Assembly: GCF_014596945.1 (NCBI RefSeq)
Contig: NZ_JACVXB010000004.1
Location: 248,001 to 312,000 of the forward strand
Direction of reading: 5' to 3'
DNA: 64,000 bases
DNA from: Aestuariibaculum sediminum
Lineage (GTDB): Bacteria; Bacteroidota; Bacteroidia; Flavobacteriales; Flavobacteriaceae
Shown here: in pieces, positions 9,607 through 19,174 of the stretch
Layout of the letters: each line of letters starts with the position of its first letter
How positions within the stretch are numbered: position 1 is the first letter of the stretch
Notes under the pieces: model-generated
What the model was told of the DNA's origin: nothing
What the model saw: only the letters and a program-made list of their open reading frames with translations
The model's database searches: none
Translations under genes and position numbers: made by a program

Positions 9607-10176
9607 TTATTCTTCTAAAGGAACTTCAATTTTTACATCGTCCCAAGCCATTGTTAAAAATAAGTTGTCCGTAGAATTGTCAAAGGCGATGGTAAATTGT
9701 TCAACAACCGAATCTAGATTTTTAACAGGAACTTCAATATTGATAACATCATAATTAGGATCCCACATGGGTTTCATTTCAGAATTCACACCCCAAGAAT
9801 ATTGTTTAGAGTTAAAAATTACCGTCCAAACAGAATCTTTAGGAACAGTCCAAAGTGTATATTTACCTGCAGGCAAGGAAAAAGAGCCTTCATCATGTTT
9901 AACACGTAACTCTTTATTAGTTTCAAAAGTTGTGGCTTCATTCGCTCCTGTTCGCCAAACCTGATTGTAAGGCACCAGGGCACCAAAAATATCACGCCCT
10001 TTTTTATATGGACGGTTGTAAAACACTTCTAATTCTAAATCATTAAGTTTAAATTCTACTGTATCTTTAGGACTCAGTCGTTTAGCAAATATATTTTCGA
10101 CGAAAATGCAATAAAGTAGTAAACCTAGGGCAATTATTGATAAAAGAATTAAGACGCGCTTTAAAAAGATATTCAT
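9607..10176 (-). CDS. DUF2911 domain protein, membrane-anchored
   Basis: 189 residues. An N-terminal hydrophobic helix at about 7-28 makes it an anchored or exported protein. The remainder matches the DUF2911 pattern: YNRPYKKGRDIFGALVPY, then VWRTGANEAT, then LPAGKYTLWTVP, and W-x-V-I-F-N with SWG. DUF2911 is a beta-sandwich family that is common in Bacteroidota and has no known function. A -7 element is present at 10199-10206, so it is probably a single-gene transcript. Confidence 0.88.
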   Translation of the reverse strand: MNIFLKRVLILLSIIALGLLLYCIFVENIFAKRLSPKDTVEFKLNDLELEVFYNRPYKKGRDIFGALVPYNQVWRTGANEATTFETNKELRVKHDEGSFSLPAGKYTLWTVPKDSVWTVIFNSKQYSWGVNSEMKPMWDPNYDVINIEVPVKNLDSVVEQFTIAFDNSTDNLFLTMAWDDVKIEVPLEE

Positions 10177-10198
10177 GAATTATATTTTATTACGATAC

Positions 10199-10206
10199 CA
10201 AAGATA
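10199..10206 (-). promoter_or_regulatory. Probable -7 element of the DUF2911 gene
   Basis: The minus strand reads TATCTTTG (TAnnTTTG), 23 bp before the ATG at 10176. There is no good TTG at the usual spacing. Confidence 0.5.
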
Positions 10207-10289
10207 ATTTAAAAAGTAATAATTAATAAAATGCAAACGTACATTTCTTACTTTTTGTTTCATTCATCGAAAAATATTCTTCAATTTTT

Positions 10290-10317
10290 GCAACACTTTA
10301 ACTTTTATGTCGTCTTT
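10290..10317 (+). promoter_or_regulatory. Candidate ECF-type autoregulatory promoter
   Basis: GCAACA at 10290-10295 and CGTCTTT at 10311-10317, 15 bp apart, resemble the AAC/CGTC core of ECF sigma promoters rather than the housekeeping TTG/TAnnTTTG type. It lies just before an ECF sigma gene, where self-regulation is common. This is inference from pattern only. Confidence 0.4.
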
Positions 10318-10354
10318 ATAAATGAACTAACTTAAACCTAAAGTCAAAAAAAGC

Positions 10355-10906
10355 ATGTTTCAAGCTGATATCATTGAACAATGCAAACAAAATAATCGAA
10401 AGGCACAACTGCAGTTGTACAACCAGTACTGCGATGGTATGTATATTGTTGCCAAACGGTTTTTAAAGGATGCTGAAGACGCTGAGGATGCTGTTCAGGA
10501 GGCTTTTATAAAGGCCTTTTCTAAGTTGCATCAGTATAAAGCAGAAGTGACTTTTGGTGCTTGGTTAAAACGTATTGTCGTTAACAAATGTATTGACCTG
10601 TTAAAATCTAAAAAACAACAACTTGTTGATTTGGAGGAGGTACATCTAAAAGTGGTCGATACACCACAAGACGACAAATGGTTGGTAGACGATGCGATTA
10701 CCATTGGCGATGTAAAACAAGCCATAAGTAATTTGCCCGATAAATATCAGTATGTGGTTATGCTTTATTTGATAGAAGGTTACGACCATCAGGAAATTTC
10801 AGAAATATTAAATATATCTGAAGTAGCCTCCCGAACACAATTATCAAGAGGAAAAGTGAAATTGCAAGAACAGTTAATACTAAAACAAAATGGCACAAGA
10901 TCTTAG
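10355..10906 (+). CDS. ECF-type RNA polymerase sigma factor
   Basis: 183 residues. Region 2 (about residues 20-90) contains YIVAKRFLKDAEDAEDAVQEAF-type sequence and the KLHQYKAEVTFGAWLKRIVVNK segment. Region 4 (about 125-175) holds LPDKYQYVVMLYLIEGYDHQEISEIL and an HTH. It has no region 3 and directs core RNA polymerase to alternative promoters. The 3' end overlaps the next gene by 17 bp, so the two are coupled, as in sigma/anti-sigma pairs. Confidence 0.95.
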   Translation: MFQADIIEQCKQNNRKAQLQLYNQYCDGMYIVAKRFLKDAEDAEDAVQEAFIKAFSKLHQYKAEVTFGAWLKRIVVNKCIDLLKSKKQQLVDLEEVHLKVVDTPQDDKWLVDDAITIGDVKQAISNLPDKYQYVVMLYLIEGYDHQEISEILNISEVASRTQLSRGKVKLQEQLILKQNGTRS

Positions 10907-11471
10907 AGATTTATTTAATAACGAGGAGATTGTTAATGAAACGATGCCAAAAAATCATGAGGCTCGGTTTTTAAAAAAACTTAATGCAGCTCTGCCTAAT
11001 AATAAACCTAAAAATAACTGGTTTAGCATGGCAGCTAGTGTTATTGTGTTGTTGGGGTTTAGTTTTTTCGCATATAAGTTTTATAATGATAAAGGAACGC
11101 CTGTTGAAAGTACGCCACCAATTGTTTCCAATGTTACGCCTAATTCTGTTAAAACTTTAGGAGATGTTTCTCCAGGTTTAAAAAAGGTAGAAGAATATTA
11201 TTTGGCAAGTATTAACATGGAGTTGGCAAAAATTAAATTTACACCTGAAACCAAAGAATTATTTGATGGTTATGTGAAACAACTAGAGGAACTCGATAAT
11301 GAATACAATCGACTGTCGGAAGAATTAACTACAAATGGTATTAGTGAATTAACTGTTAATGCACTTATTGATAATCTAAAATTTCGTTTAAATTTACTAT
11401 ATCGTTTAAGAGCACAATTACAAGAATTAAATCCTTCAAAAACATTTGAAGACCAAAATCAATCCATCTAA
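10890..11471 (+). CDS. Putative membrane anti-sigma factor
   Basis: 193 residues. The N-terminal cytoplasmic part (1-45) carries ARFLKKLNAALP-type sequence often seen in flavobacterial anti-sigma partners. One transmembrane helix spans about 47-65. A periplasmic part (66-193) contains a helical coiled-coil stretch at about 115-185. It lacks a zinc-binding His/Cys motif, so it is not a classical ZAS anti-sigma factor. The role is inferred mainly from overlap with the sigma gene and the single-TM topology. Confidence 0.75.
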   Translation: MAQDLRDLFNNEEIVNETMPKNHEARFLKKLNAALPNNKPKNNWFSMAASVIVLLGFSFFAYKFYNDKGTPVESTPPIVSNVTPNSVKTLGDVSPGLKKVEEYYLASINMELAKIKFTPETKELFDGYVKQLEELDNEYNRLSEELTTNGISELTVNALIDNLKFRLNLLYRLRAQLQELNPSKTFEDQNQSI

Positions 11472-11481
11472 AAATCAAAAA

Positions 11482-12990
11482 ATGAACAAATCAATTATAA
11501 ATAAATTACAGATATTTCTCTGTTTTTTCATTGTGGGACACATGTTTTCACAAGAAAAATTAAGTAAACTATCCCAATCTATTAATGTCGATAAAGCGGT
11601 TAAAGTAAATTTAAATACCAGTTACACTAATATTATTATCGATACATGGAATAAAGATATTGTTGAGATAGAAGCTTATATTGAAAGTGAAAGATTAAGT
11701 CAGGCCGAATTAAAAGAGGCCTTGAAAGATTGGAATGTCGATGTTGACGCCACTACTAATGAGGTAACGATTTCAACAAAAGGTCATGCGCCACATGTGT
11801 GGGCATATAAATTAAGCACCAATGACGATGAAGCCTTGCACGCCGTGCTAGAAGAGCTAAAATTTGAATTAGCAGAAATTCCAAATTTTGTTGTTATCCC
11901 AGATATACCAGAAATTCCTGCGATTCCAAAGTTACCCGAATTACCGCCACTTCCCGAAGGTATAGGCAAAGTCCATTTTGATTACGAAGCTTATAAAAAA
12001 GACGGTGAAAATTATTTAAAAGAATATACTAAGCAATTCGAAAAGACTTTTGGTAAAGATTACGAAAAGAAAATGGAAGAATGGGGGGAAAAGTTTGAAA
12101 AAGAATGGGGAGAAAAATATGCTGAACAAATGGAAGCCTGGGGCGATCAGTTAGCCTTAAAAATCGAGCATGAGGTAAGTAAAAGTGATCTTAGTGAGGA
12201 ACGCCAAGCTATTATTGAAGAGCGTTTACAACATCGTATAGAAGAGCGAAATCGTAGACTTGAAAAGCAAATGAAAGAACGGGAAAAGCATATGCAGGAA
12301 CGTGAGAAACACATGCAAGAGCGCCAAAAAGAAATGGAGAAACGAGAGCATTTAGCCGAGGAAAGACGGGTTGTAATAGAAAAAATGATTAGTGATAAAA
12401 AGGTCTCTGATGTTAAAAAGACGATTATAATTAAGTTGCCTAAAAAAGCCAAGCTAAAAGTGAATGTAAGACATGGTGAAATTGAATTTGCGTCTACCAT
12501 AAACGATTTAAATGCAAATTTAGAGTACACCAAGTTTAAGGCAAATAGCATTAATGGAAATCATATTTCCATTAATGCTTCTTATTCGCCAGTTACGGTT
12601 TCTAATTGGGAATTAGGCGATTTAAATTTAAATTATGTAAAAAAGGCTACCATTGGTACAGTAAATCACCTAGTTGTAAATTCAAATTCCTCGAATGTTA
12701 TTATTGAAAACTTAGAAGGAAATGCCATCATAAATGGCTCAATTGGTGATTTGAAAATATTAAATATAGGAAATGAGTTTTCAAATTTAAATGTTGTTTT
12801 ACAAAACAGCGATGCCACTATTGTTTTGCCTAAAGTGGCATATAAACTACAATACACAGGTAATCATTCCCGTTTTAGTCACCCTGAAAAAGAAGATAAA
12901 AATAATGTTTCTACATTTTCAACTGGAAGTTTAAGTAGCGGTAAAAATATTATAGTAAATGCTAAATATAGCACTATAGATATGAAGTAG
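11482..12990 (+). CDS. Secreted DUF4097-like putative adhesin with charged coiled-coil insert
   Basis: 502 residues from ATG 11482; an earlier in-frame ATG at 11446 lies inside the previous gene. The signal peptide is residues 1-24. An N-terminal beta domain (about 25-115) precedes a proline ladder (about 138-160, I-P-x-I-P and L-P-x-L-P repeats). A long Glu/Lys/Arg-rich helical region (about 175-305) includes tandem ERxKHMQ units. The C-terminal part (about 313-502) is a beta-helix of short repeating strands like DUF4097. It is the last gene of the ECF module, hence a likely envelope-stress target. The function is unknown. Confidence 0.8.
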   Translation: MNKSIINKLQIFLCFFIVGHMFSQEKLSKLSQSINVDKAVKVNLNTSYTNIIIDTWNKDIVEIEAYIESERLSQAELKEALKDWNVDVDATTNEVTISTKGHAPHVWAYKLSTNDDEALHAVLEELKFELAEIPNFVVIPDIPEIPAIPKLPELPPLPEGIGKVHFDYEAYKKDGENYLKEYTKQFEKTFGKDYEKKMEEWGEKFEKEWGEKYAEQMEAWGDQLALKIEHEVSKSDLSEERQAIIEERLQHRIEERNRRLEKQMKEREKHMQEREKHMQERQKEMEKREHLAEERRVVIEKMISDKKVSDVKKTIIIKLPKKAKLKVNVRHGEIEFASTINDLNANLEYTKFKANSINGNHISINASYSPVTVSNWELGDLNLNYVKKATIGTVNHLVVNSNSSNVIIENLEGNAIINGSIGDLKILNIGNEFSNLNVVLQNSDATIVLPKVAYKLQYTGNHSRFSHPEKEDKNNVSTFSTGSLSSGKNIIVNAKYSTIDMK

Positions 12991-12998
12991 CCACCTAA

Positions 12999-13907
12999 TT
13001 AAGACGCCATAATTTCTTCACAAACTTTTATTATGTCCTTCACTGGTGTTTGGTAGTCGAACCAATTAGCATTTTCAGTCTTTTTAAACCAAGTAAGCTG
13101 TCGTTTTGCAAATCTTCTGCTATTTTTTTTAATTTCCGAAACAGCAAACTCCAGTTCCCATTCGCCGTTTAAATATTTAAAAATCTCTTTATATCCTACC
13201 GTATTAAGTGCATTTAGGTCTTTAAAGGGAAGCAATTGTTTAACCTCATCTAGCAAACCTGTATCCATCATAATATCAACCCTTTTATTAATGCGATTAT
13301 AAATGATTTCTCTATCGGCTGTTAAGCCTATAGTAATTGTTTTAAATGGTCGTATGTTTTTTGCTTTATTTAAAAATGAAGAGTAGGGCTTACCTGTTCC
13401 TTTACATATTTCAAGAGCACGAATAACACGGTGAGGATTGTCTATTGCTATCGCTTTAAATGCCTCAGGGTCTAAATTTTGAAGTTCCTGCTGCAGATGA
13501 GCGAGACCTTTGGTTTCTAAGTCTTTGTTTAAAGTTGTTCTAATTTCTGGATCGACATCAGGAAAGTCATCTAAACCTTTCGTAACAGCGTCTACATAGA
13601 GTCCTGAGCCACCTACCATAACCACTATGTTATGTGAGTTGTAAAGTTTATTCAAACGGGTTAAAGCATCTTTTTCAAAAGTTCCTACACTATAATTATC
13701 TTCAACTGATTTATGATGAATAAAATGATGCTTCGCTGCGCTTAATTCTTTTTTGGATGGAGCTGCCGTGCCAATTTGCATTTCTTTAAAAAATTGTCTA
13801 GAGTCGGCAGAAATAATTTCTGTATTAAAATGATTTGCCAATTTAATACTCAAAGCGGTTTTTCCAATGGCCGTTGGCCCTATGATAGAAATTAGAAATT
13901 TATTCAT
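12999..13907 (-). CDS. miaA: tRNA dimethylallyltransferase MiaA
   Basis: 302 residues. It prenylates the N6 of A37 in tRNAs reading codons that begin with U. The P-loop GPTAIGKTAL is at residues 10-19, and the substrate motif SADSRQFF (about 34-41) and GGSGLYVDA follow. The length is normal for the family. It overlaps the upstream ion-channel gene by 8 bp and faces the adhesin gene with an 8-bp gap. Confidence 0.97.
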   Translation of the reverse strand: MNKFLISIIGPTAIGKTALSIKLANHFNTEIISADSRQFFKEMQIGTAAPSKKELSAAKHHFIHHKSVEDNYSVGTFEKDALTRLNKLYNSHNIVVMVGGSGLYVDAVTKGLDDFPDVDPEIRTTLNKDLETKGLAHLQQELQNLDPEAFKAIAIDNPHRVIRALEICKGTGKPYSSFLNKAKNIRPFKTITIGLTADREIIYNRINKRVDIMMDTGLLDEVKQLLPFKDLNALNTVGYKEIFKYLNGEWELEFAVSEIKKNSRRFAKRQLTWFKKTENANWFDYQTPVKDIIKVCEEIMAS

Positions 13908-14760
13908 TGTTTAATTTATGCCCGCAATGATAACAAAAATCGGCGTCATCTCTATGTTTTTCAGTCGAACAGTTTACACAAACCTGAGTGTTTAAGTGAA
14001 CTGAAGGTTTTATAGTTTCTCCTTCTTTTTTATCTTTTTTGTTCTGGTTAGTATATTCCGCCGAAACTATTCCTGTTGGTACGGCAATAATGCCATAACC
14101 TAAAACCATTACTAAAGACGCTATAAATTGACCTAAAGGTGTCTGAGGAGCAATATCTCCAAAGCCAACGGTAGTAAGAGTTACAATACACCAGTACACA
14201 CTTTTAGGTATGTTTGTAAAACCGTTTTCTTCACCTTCTACTAAATACATAATGGTTCCCAAAATAATCGCCACAATAAGCACAGCAAATAAAAACACCG
14301 ATATTTTGGCTTTACTGGCCTTTAATGCGTTAACAAGATTATTGGAGGCTCCTAAATAGCGTGCAAGTTTTAAAATTCGGAACATGCGTAACAATCGTAA
14401 TGCTCTTAACGCCGCTAGTGCATGAACCCCACCAACGATTAAAGAAATATACTTTGGGATAGTCGATAAAAAATCGATAATACCATAAAAACTAAAAATG
14501 TATTTGAAAGGTTTTTTTACTGTTACTATTCGTGCTATATATTCAATACTGAACATTATTGTAATAATCCATTCTGAAATATTTAAAATATTATGGTACT
14601 TCTCGTCGAATGATTTTATGCTTTCCAGCATGACAAGTACAATACTGGCAAGTATAACAATAAGTAAAACCACATCGAACATTTTTCCTGCCGGGGTATC
14701 GGCCTCGTAAATAATTTCATGAAGTTTTGATCGCCAGTTTTTGTCTTGTGGTTTTTCCAT
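13900..14760 (-). CDS. Voltage-gated K+ channel-type ion transporter with C-terminal zinc ribbon
   Basis: 286 residues with six transmembrane helices. S4 (about 119-134) carries regularly spaced Arg residues (RALRLLRMFRILKLAR). The selectivity filter TTVGFGD at 196-202 predicts K+ selectivity. After S6 a short linker leads to a treble-clef/zinc-ribbon-like tail with C261-x2-C264 and C276-x2-C279, an unusual addition that might sense metal or redox state or mediate tetramer contacts. It overlaps miaA by 8 bp and follows the DUF3857 gene after 21 bp. Confidence 0.92.
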   Translation of the reverse strand: MEKPQDKNWRSKLHEIIYEADTPAGKMFDVVLLIVILASIVLVMLESIKSFDEKYHNILNISEWIITIMFSIEYIARIVTVKKPFKYIFSFYGIIDFLSTIPKYISLIVGGVHALAALRALRLLRMFRILKLARYLGASNNLVNALKASKAKISVFLFAVLIVAIILGTIMYLVEGEENGFTNIPKSVYWCIVTLTTVGFGDIAPQTPLGQFIASLVMVLGYGIIAVPTGIVSAEYTNQNKKDKKEGETIKPSVHLNTQVCVNCSTEKHRDDADFCYHCGHKLNNE

Positions 14761-14781
14761 ATTCTCAAAAATAAGAAAAGA

Positions 14782-16746
14782 TTAGCTATTGGGCTTTAAT
14801 ACAAAAATTGAGTTTTGTTGAATATCGACCAATTTCTTAAAAATTTCCTTTAAGTAAGGATAATATTCCGATGGGTAAATAGGTGAATTTAAACTGAATT
14901 TTAATAATAATTGTATCGAATTATCAGCATATACAGATGAAAATTTAAGCAGTCCTTCTCCATTTGGTAATGCAATATTTATATCCTCTGGTTTTTCTAA
15001 TAAACTGTAATTTTCTCCTAAATTTATTTTAAACTGGTATATGTAGTTTTGTTTAAAACCAAAATCAATAGGGTAGCTTCGTTCTTGTAATTTAAAAGGG
15101 TTTTCTTTCGTGAATTTATCTAAAAAAGGATTTAGATAAATAACCCCATTGATTTTATCAGTATGGTAATTAACATCGTAAGATTCCTGAAAAAATGTGG
15201 AATTTTTAGCTTTTGTTAATGCTTTATAATTAGTTAATTCAACTTGAGGAAGTGTACTTTCTAAAGTCTCAATATAATTACTTTCATTCGAAAAATAGTG
15301 TTCTTTTAAAGGGAGACCAAAATATCCTGTGGCCCTTTTTTTTATAGTTCCAGTTATTTGGTTATTCTCATTAATAATTAAATGTGTGTCAATCATAGAA
15401 AACGACTTACTCATAGGCTCTATGTTTATCCATGAACTTCCGTTTTCAAAATCTAAAAGCCGGCCTTTGTTATTTAAGCATCGATATGGAATTTGCCCAA
15501 ACGCAAGGTATTTTCCTGTAGCATCTAAAAAATAGGACTTCCCATTTATATTGGTTTGGATCATTAAATAATTAAACTCAGATATAACCGGAAAAATCTC
15601 AGTGATAAAGCCATTGTTTCTGGTCGATAAAATTACGGGTTTAACATCGATATTTGATGCTTTCATTAAATTGTGCAGTAATATATTTATAGAACTAACA
15701 TTACCCGTTTTTTCCTCTATTAAGTCTTTAACCGATAAATCGTCGTTGTAAATACTGTATTTGCCGTTCCAAGTGTAATTATTTTGAACGAAAGCATAAA
15801 TGCCTTTTGCTTTTTTTAATTGTTGTGTTTCATTTATTATAGAATCGGGTAGAAATTCATGAACGTCTAAAGATTTTGTTAATTGCCTCCCAATACTTTT
15901 TTCCTTTTTCAATTCAGTATCAACGGTTTCCCATGTTTTAGCGTAATTATTTTTCATTCCGTTAAAATCCTGAAAGGTTTTTAATTCATATTCTATACGC
16001 GCCAAATAGTTGCTTTTGGTGGTCATGTATTCTTCCTCTGTAAATGCCGGGATATCTTTCATAACGTACTTAGCGATTAAGCAGTCGGCTGCACCTCCAT
16101 TGTATGTTGTAAGACAATTGTCAATTTTTTTAGATTCATTAACACTCAATTTCTTGCCACCAATTAGTTTAATATGATAATGCCAGTTCGCAGGGATACT
16201 TGTATTGTATTCACTATAAAGTTTAGGAATGTCACTCTGAAAATCCCAGGGTTGATAGTTAAACATAAAAGGAAGTGATAGCTCATATGAATAAGTAATT
16301 ACAGAACCTTCTTTAATGTTAGGCAAAGCGAATTTCACGAGCTTGTAGTGTTCGTTATAATCCTCTTCATGAATATCTTTTCTGCTTAATTTGGATACGA
16401 CCATCTTACCATTTTCGAGATTATATGTTTTGGCTTCTATTTTATTAACAGATTCACTGTTTTTATCATTATGGTATAAAGGGATTTCAATGGTTGCCTG
16501 GTTAAAAGCTTCACGATTTAAAATTTTAAGTTTGCATATTACTTCACTTTTTAGTTTAAAATCTTCAGGATCTACGTAACTGTTTCCTTTTTCATATATC
16601 ACAAAGGCATTGGCTACTGAGTCTTTGGAGAATGTGTTCGATGTTATCTCTTCAGGTTTTACATCAAAGGTGTAAGAATGGTATTTTTCTTGAGAGTAAA
16701 CTGTTAGGTTTAAAAGAAAAATAAAGGCCGTAAAAAATCTTGTCAT
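14782..16746 (-). CDS. DUF3857 / transglutaminase-like secreted protein
   Basis: 654 residues from ATG 16746, where a normal signal peptide (MTRFFTAFIF...YSQ) begins; the longer reading from 16827 would bury it. An N-terminal DUF3857 beta domain (about 30-240) is followed by a transglutaminase-like core (about 290-400) and a C-terminal beta region. In the core, the position usually holding the catalytic Cys reads GNVSSINILLHNLM, with no Cys, so the thiol enzyme activity is probably lost. This is common in Bacteroidota members. About 295 bp upstream hold no recognisable gene. Confidence 0.82.
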   Translation of the reverse strand: MTRFFTAFIFLLNLTVYSQEKYHSYTFDVKPEEITSNTFSKDSVANAFVIYEKGNSYVDPEDFKLKSEVICKLKILNREAFNQATIEIPLYHNDKNSESVNKIEAKTYNLENGKMVVSKLSRKDIHEEDYNEHYKLVKFALPNIKEGSVITYSYELSLPFMFNYQPWDFQSDIPKLYSEYNTSIPANWHYHIKLIGGKKLSVNESKKIDNCLTTYNGGAADCLIAKYVMKDIPAFTEEEYMTTKSNYLARIEYELKTFQDFNGMKNNYAKTWETVDTELKKEKSIGRQLTKSLDVHEFLPDSIINETQQLKKAKGIYAFVQNNYTWNGKYSIYNDDLSVKDLIEEKTGNVSSINILLHNLMKASNIDVKPVILSTRNNGFITEIFPVISEFNYLMIQTNINGKSYFLDATGKYLAFGQIPYRCLNNKGRLLDFENGSSWINIEPMSKSFSMIDTHLIINENNQITGTIKKRATGYFGLPLKEHYFSNESNYIETLESTLPQVELTNYKALTKAKNSTFFQESYDVNYHTDKINGVIYLNPFLDKFTKENPFKLQERSYPIDFGFKQNYIYQFKINLGENYSLLEKPEDINIALPNGEGLLKFSSVYADNSIQLLLKFSLNSPIYPSEYYPYLKEIFKKLVDIQQNSIFVLKPNS

Positions 16747-17041
16747 TAGTTTATAAAAGGAAATGTTCGTTCGAAGTAAAAGTAAGAAATCATAACTGTT
16801 TTTTTTAACAATGTTCGAATTTTCCACAAGGTCTATTACTTTATGATGAAATTCTTTAATTGATGAATAGTCCTGTGGCTAATAACTACTTTTGTTAAAG
16901 TTGATTTAAAAAAAAATGGTTACCGTATTATAATAGTCTTGTCTAACAAAGTGAGAGTTTTTTATTTGCTGAAGGGGTAATTAAGCAATTATTTTTTCAG
17001 GAGTACTTTTAATTATACACGAACCGCTTAAATTAATTGTA

Positions 17042-18403
17042 TTAAAACAAAATTGTTTTTGTCTTTTTGTTTTTGCGAAGGTAACTTTGGATAATATGTT
17101 GTGTATCTCTATTATTTTGCATTGGTGTAATAATAGATTGTAGAATTTCGATATTATTAATTTGATAATTTAAATTGAAAAAACCTATACCTTTAAAAAT
17201 GCCATTTTCAATTAAAATAGCACTACGTTCATCGATATCTCGCCCGCGATCGATGATGACCATATTTTGGTTTGAAAAACTGTTTTTGGTAATCAGGGCA
17301 GAAACTCTTTGGTTATAGTCTTCGGGTGATTCTTCCCCTATACAAGCACCATGACAGAGTTTTATATCGTAATTAAAGCAGCTGGTTTTGGTTTGGTACA
17401 ATCCCGTTAACTTTTGGCAAAGATTGTATTCTTCAATAGCACGCGAGATAAAACTTTTACCACTATCGCGATTACTAAAGGTGGTAATAGGTTTTTTACG
17501 ACCATCGGCTATATCAATTTTTAAATTTAGATAACCATTCTTGTCTTTAAAACTGTACAGAGCGTGTGTGAAACGCGTGCGACGAAGCGCTCTGTTAAAT
17601 TTAGGTTTGATGGTTTTAATGGCTTCGCTTTCTTTTAATAAAGCTACAAGCTCACTTCCTGTTGTTTCGTAAGTAACAGAATCGACAAGATTTTGTATTT
17701 GTTTGGATTTTCTGTTTGTATTTGTAAAATGCTGATTAATACGTTTTTTTATATTGTTACTCTTCCCTATGTAAATAATTTCTCCATCCGCTTTATGGAT
17801 ATAGTATACACCGGTTTTGGATGGTAAATCGGCTAATATATCTATGTGGCGAGGTTCTAGCTGGTGTTTTGGGTTGAGTTTAATAGATTCCTGAATAATA
17901 CGTTTGGAGCTGTCTTTATCTAACAGGAGTTTAAATAATTTTAAGGTAGCCAAAGCGTCTCCAGAGGCTCTATGCCGATCACTTACAGGAATTCCTAAAG
18001 AACGCACCAATTTCCCTAAACTGTATGAGGGCTGATCAGGAATAAGGTTTTTAGATAGTTCAACGGTGCACAATGAGGGACGAATATAATCGAAACCAAG
18101 TCGCCTAAATTCGGTACAAAGTATTCGGTAATCAAATTGAGCGTTATGAGCCACAAGAATACAATCTTCGGTTATTTCGACGATACGCTTGGCAACTTCG
18201 TAAAATTTGGGTGCATGGCGCAACATGTTACTGTTAATACCAGTAAGGTTAACTACAAAAGGTTGAATTTCTCGTTCGGGATTAACAAGGCTAATAAACT
18301 GATCAACCAATTCGTGTCCATCATATTTGTAAATAGCAATTTCGGTAATACCTTCTTCATTGTATTTACCTCCAGTAGTTTCTATGTCTAAAATTGCGTA
18401 CAA
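17042..18403 (-). CDS. DnaQ-type 3'-5' exonuclease fused to GIY-YIG nuclease
   Basis: 453 residues. The DEDDh exonuclease domain (1-165) has DIETTG (D6, E8), VAHNAQFD and HRASGDA. The GIY-YIG domain (about 197-275) has GVYYIHKADGEIIYIGKS and an Arg in NIKKRINQHF. A C-terminal part carries a UvrC-like Cys region, CFNYDIKLCHGACIG. The arrangement is that of the DNA polymerase III epsilon-like/UvrC N-terminal fusions (Cho-like) and suggests a repair role. No polymerase domain is present. Confidence 0.92.
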   Translation of the reverse strand: MYAILDIETTGGKYNEEGITEIAIYKYDGHELVDQFISLVNPEREIQPFVVNLTGINSNMLRHAPKFYEVAKRIVEITEDCILVAHNAQFDYRILCTEFRRLGFDYIRPSLCTVELSKNLIPDQPSYSLGKLVRSLGIPVSDRHRASGDALATLKLFKLLLDKDSSKRIIQESIKLNPKHQLEPRHIDILADLPSKTGVYYIHKADGEIIYIGKSNNIKKRINQHFTNTNRKSKQIQNLVDSVTYETTGSELVALLKESEAIKTIKPKFNRALRRTRFTHALYSFKDKNGYLNLKIDIADGRKKPITTFSNRDSGKSFISRAIEEYNLCQKLTGLYQTKTSCFNYDIKLCHGACIGEESPEDYNQRVSALITKNSFSNQNMVIIDRGRDIDERSAILIENGIFKGIGFFNLNYQINNIEILQSIITPMQNNRDTQHIIQSYLRKNKKTKTILF

Positions 18404-18464
18404 ACAGTCTTGTTAATGCGTTTAAAAGTTTATTTGTTTAGGCTACTAATGGTTTAAGTGTATA

Positions 18465-19133
18465 TTAAACATAATTTCGCTCCCCAAATATACTACTTCC
18501 AACGCGAATCATGGTACTTCCACAATCAATTGCCAATTTATAATCGCCGCTCATGCCCATACTAATAGTTTCCAATTTACAATTTAAAGTTTCTATTGTC
18601 TTTAAATTCTCAAAAGTGTCTTTTAATTGATTAAATTCCTGTTTTATTTGATTTTCATTATCAGTAAAAGTGGCCATACCCATAAGGCCTACAATTTTGA
18701 TGTTTTTCAATTCAGAAAATGCTTCAGATTTTAAAATATCTGTGGCTTCGTTTGCAGTCATTCCAAATTTACTGTCTTCAGCAGCAATTTTTATTTGAAG
18801 CAAACAATTGATAACACGTCGGTAACGCAACGCATGTTTATTAATTTCTTTTAAAAGTTTAAAATTATCTACGCCATGTATTAGACTTACGAAAGCGGCC
18901 ATATATTTTACTTTATTTCGTTGTACATGTCCAATCATATGCCACTCTATGTCTTTTGGCATGCTCTCGTATTTTTCAGCCATTTCCTGTATCTTATTTT
19001 CACCAAAAACACGATGTCCAGCTTGGTATGCTTCCATGATGTCGGTAGTAGGTTTCGTTTTAGAGACGGCAACTAATGTGACATGTTCGGGCAACTGTGA
19101 TTTTATTTCTAAAAGATTATTTTGAATAGACAT
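18465..19133 (-). CDS. YggS/PLPBP family pyridoxal-phosphate homeostasis protein
   Basis: 222 residues, a single-domain PLP-binding TIM barrel. The PLP lysine lies in LVAVSKTKP (about residue 25). FGENKIQEM, WHMIGHVQRNK and the phosphate-binding SMGMSGD complete the signature. It keeps the PLP pool balanced and has no catalytic activity of its own. It follows the hydroxybutyryl-CoA dehydrogenase gene on the same strand. Confidence 0.96.
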   Translation of the reverse strand: MSIQNNLLEIKSQLPEHVTLVAVSKTKPTTDIMEAYQAGHRVFGENKIQEMAEKYESMPKDIEWHMIGHVQRNKVKYMAAFVSLIHGVDNFKLLKEINKHALRYRRVINCLLQIKIAAEDSKFGMTANEATDILKSEAFSELKNIKIVGLMGMATFTDNENQIKQEFNQLKDTFENLKTIETLNCKLETISMGMSGDYKLAIDCGSTMIRVGSSIFGERNYV

Positions 19134-19174
19134 GTTATATATTAAACTTTTAATCTGTTAAGTTTATTTTTTAT

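Noticed and set aside
12147-12551. 134-codon open frame on the minus strand inside the adhesin gene
   Set aside because: It mirrors the Glu/Lys/Arg-rich coding strand, giving a Ser/Cys/Phe-rich peptide with no family resemblance; the sense gene is better supported.
16887-16894. Exact TACTTTTG on the plus strand in a gap between two minus-strand genes
   Set aside because: It would drive only antisense transcription into the exonuclease-GIY-YIG gene, has no good -33 and is probably chance in AT-rich DNA.
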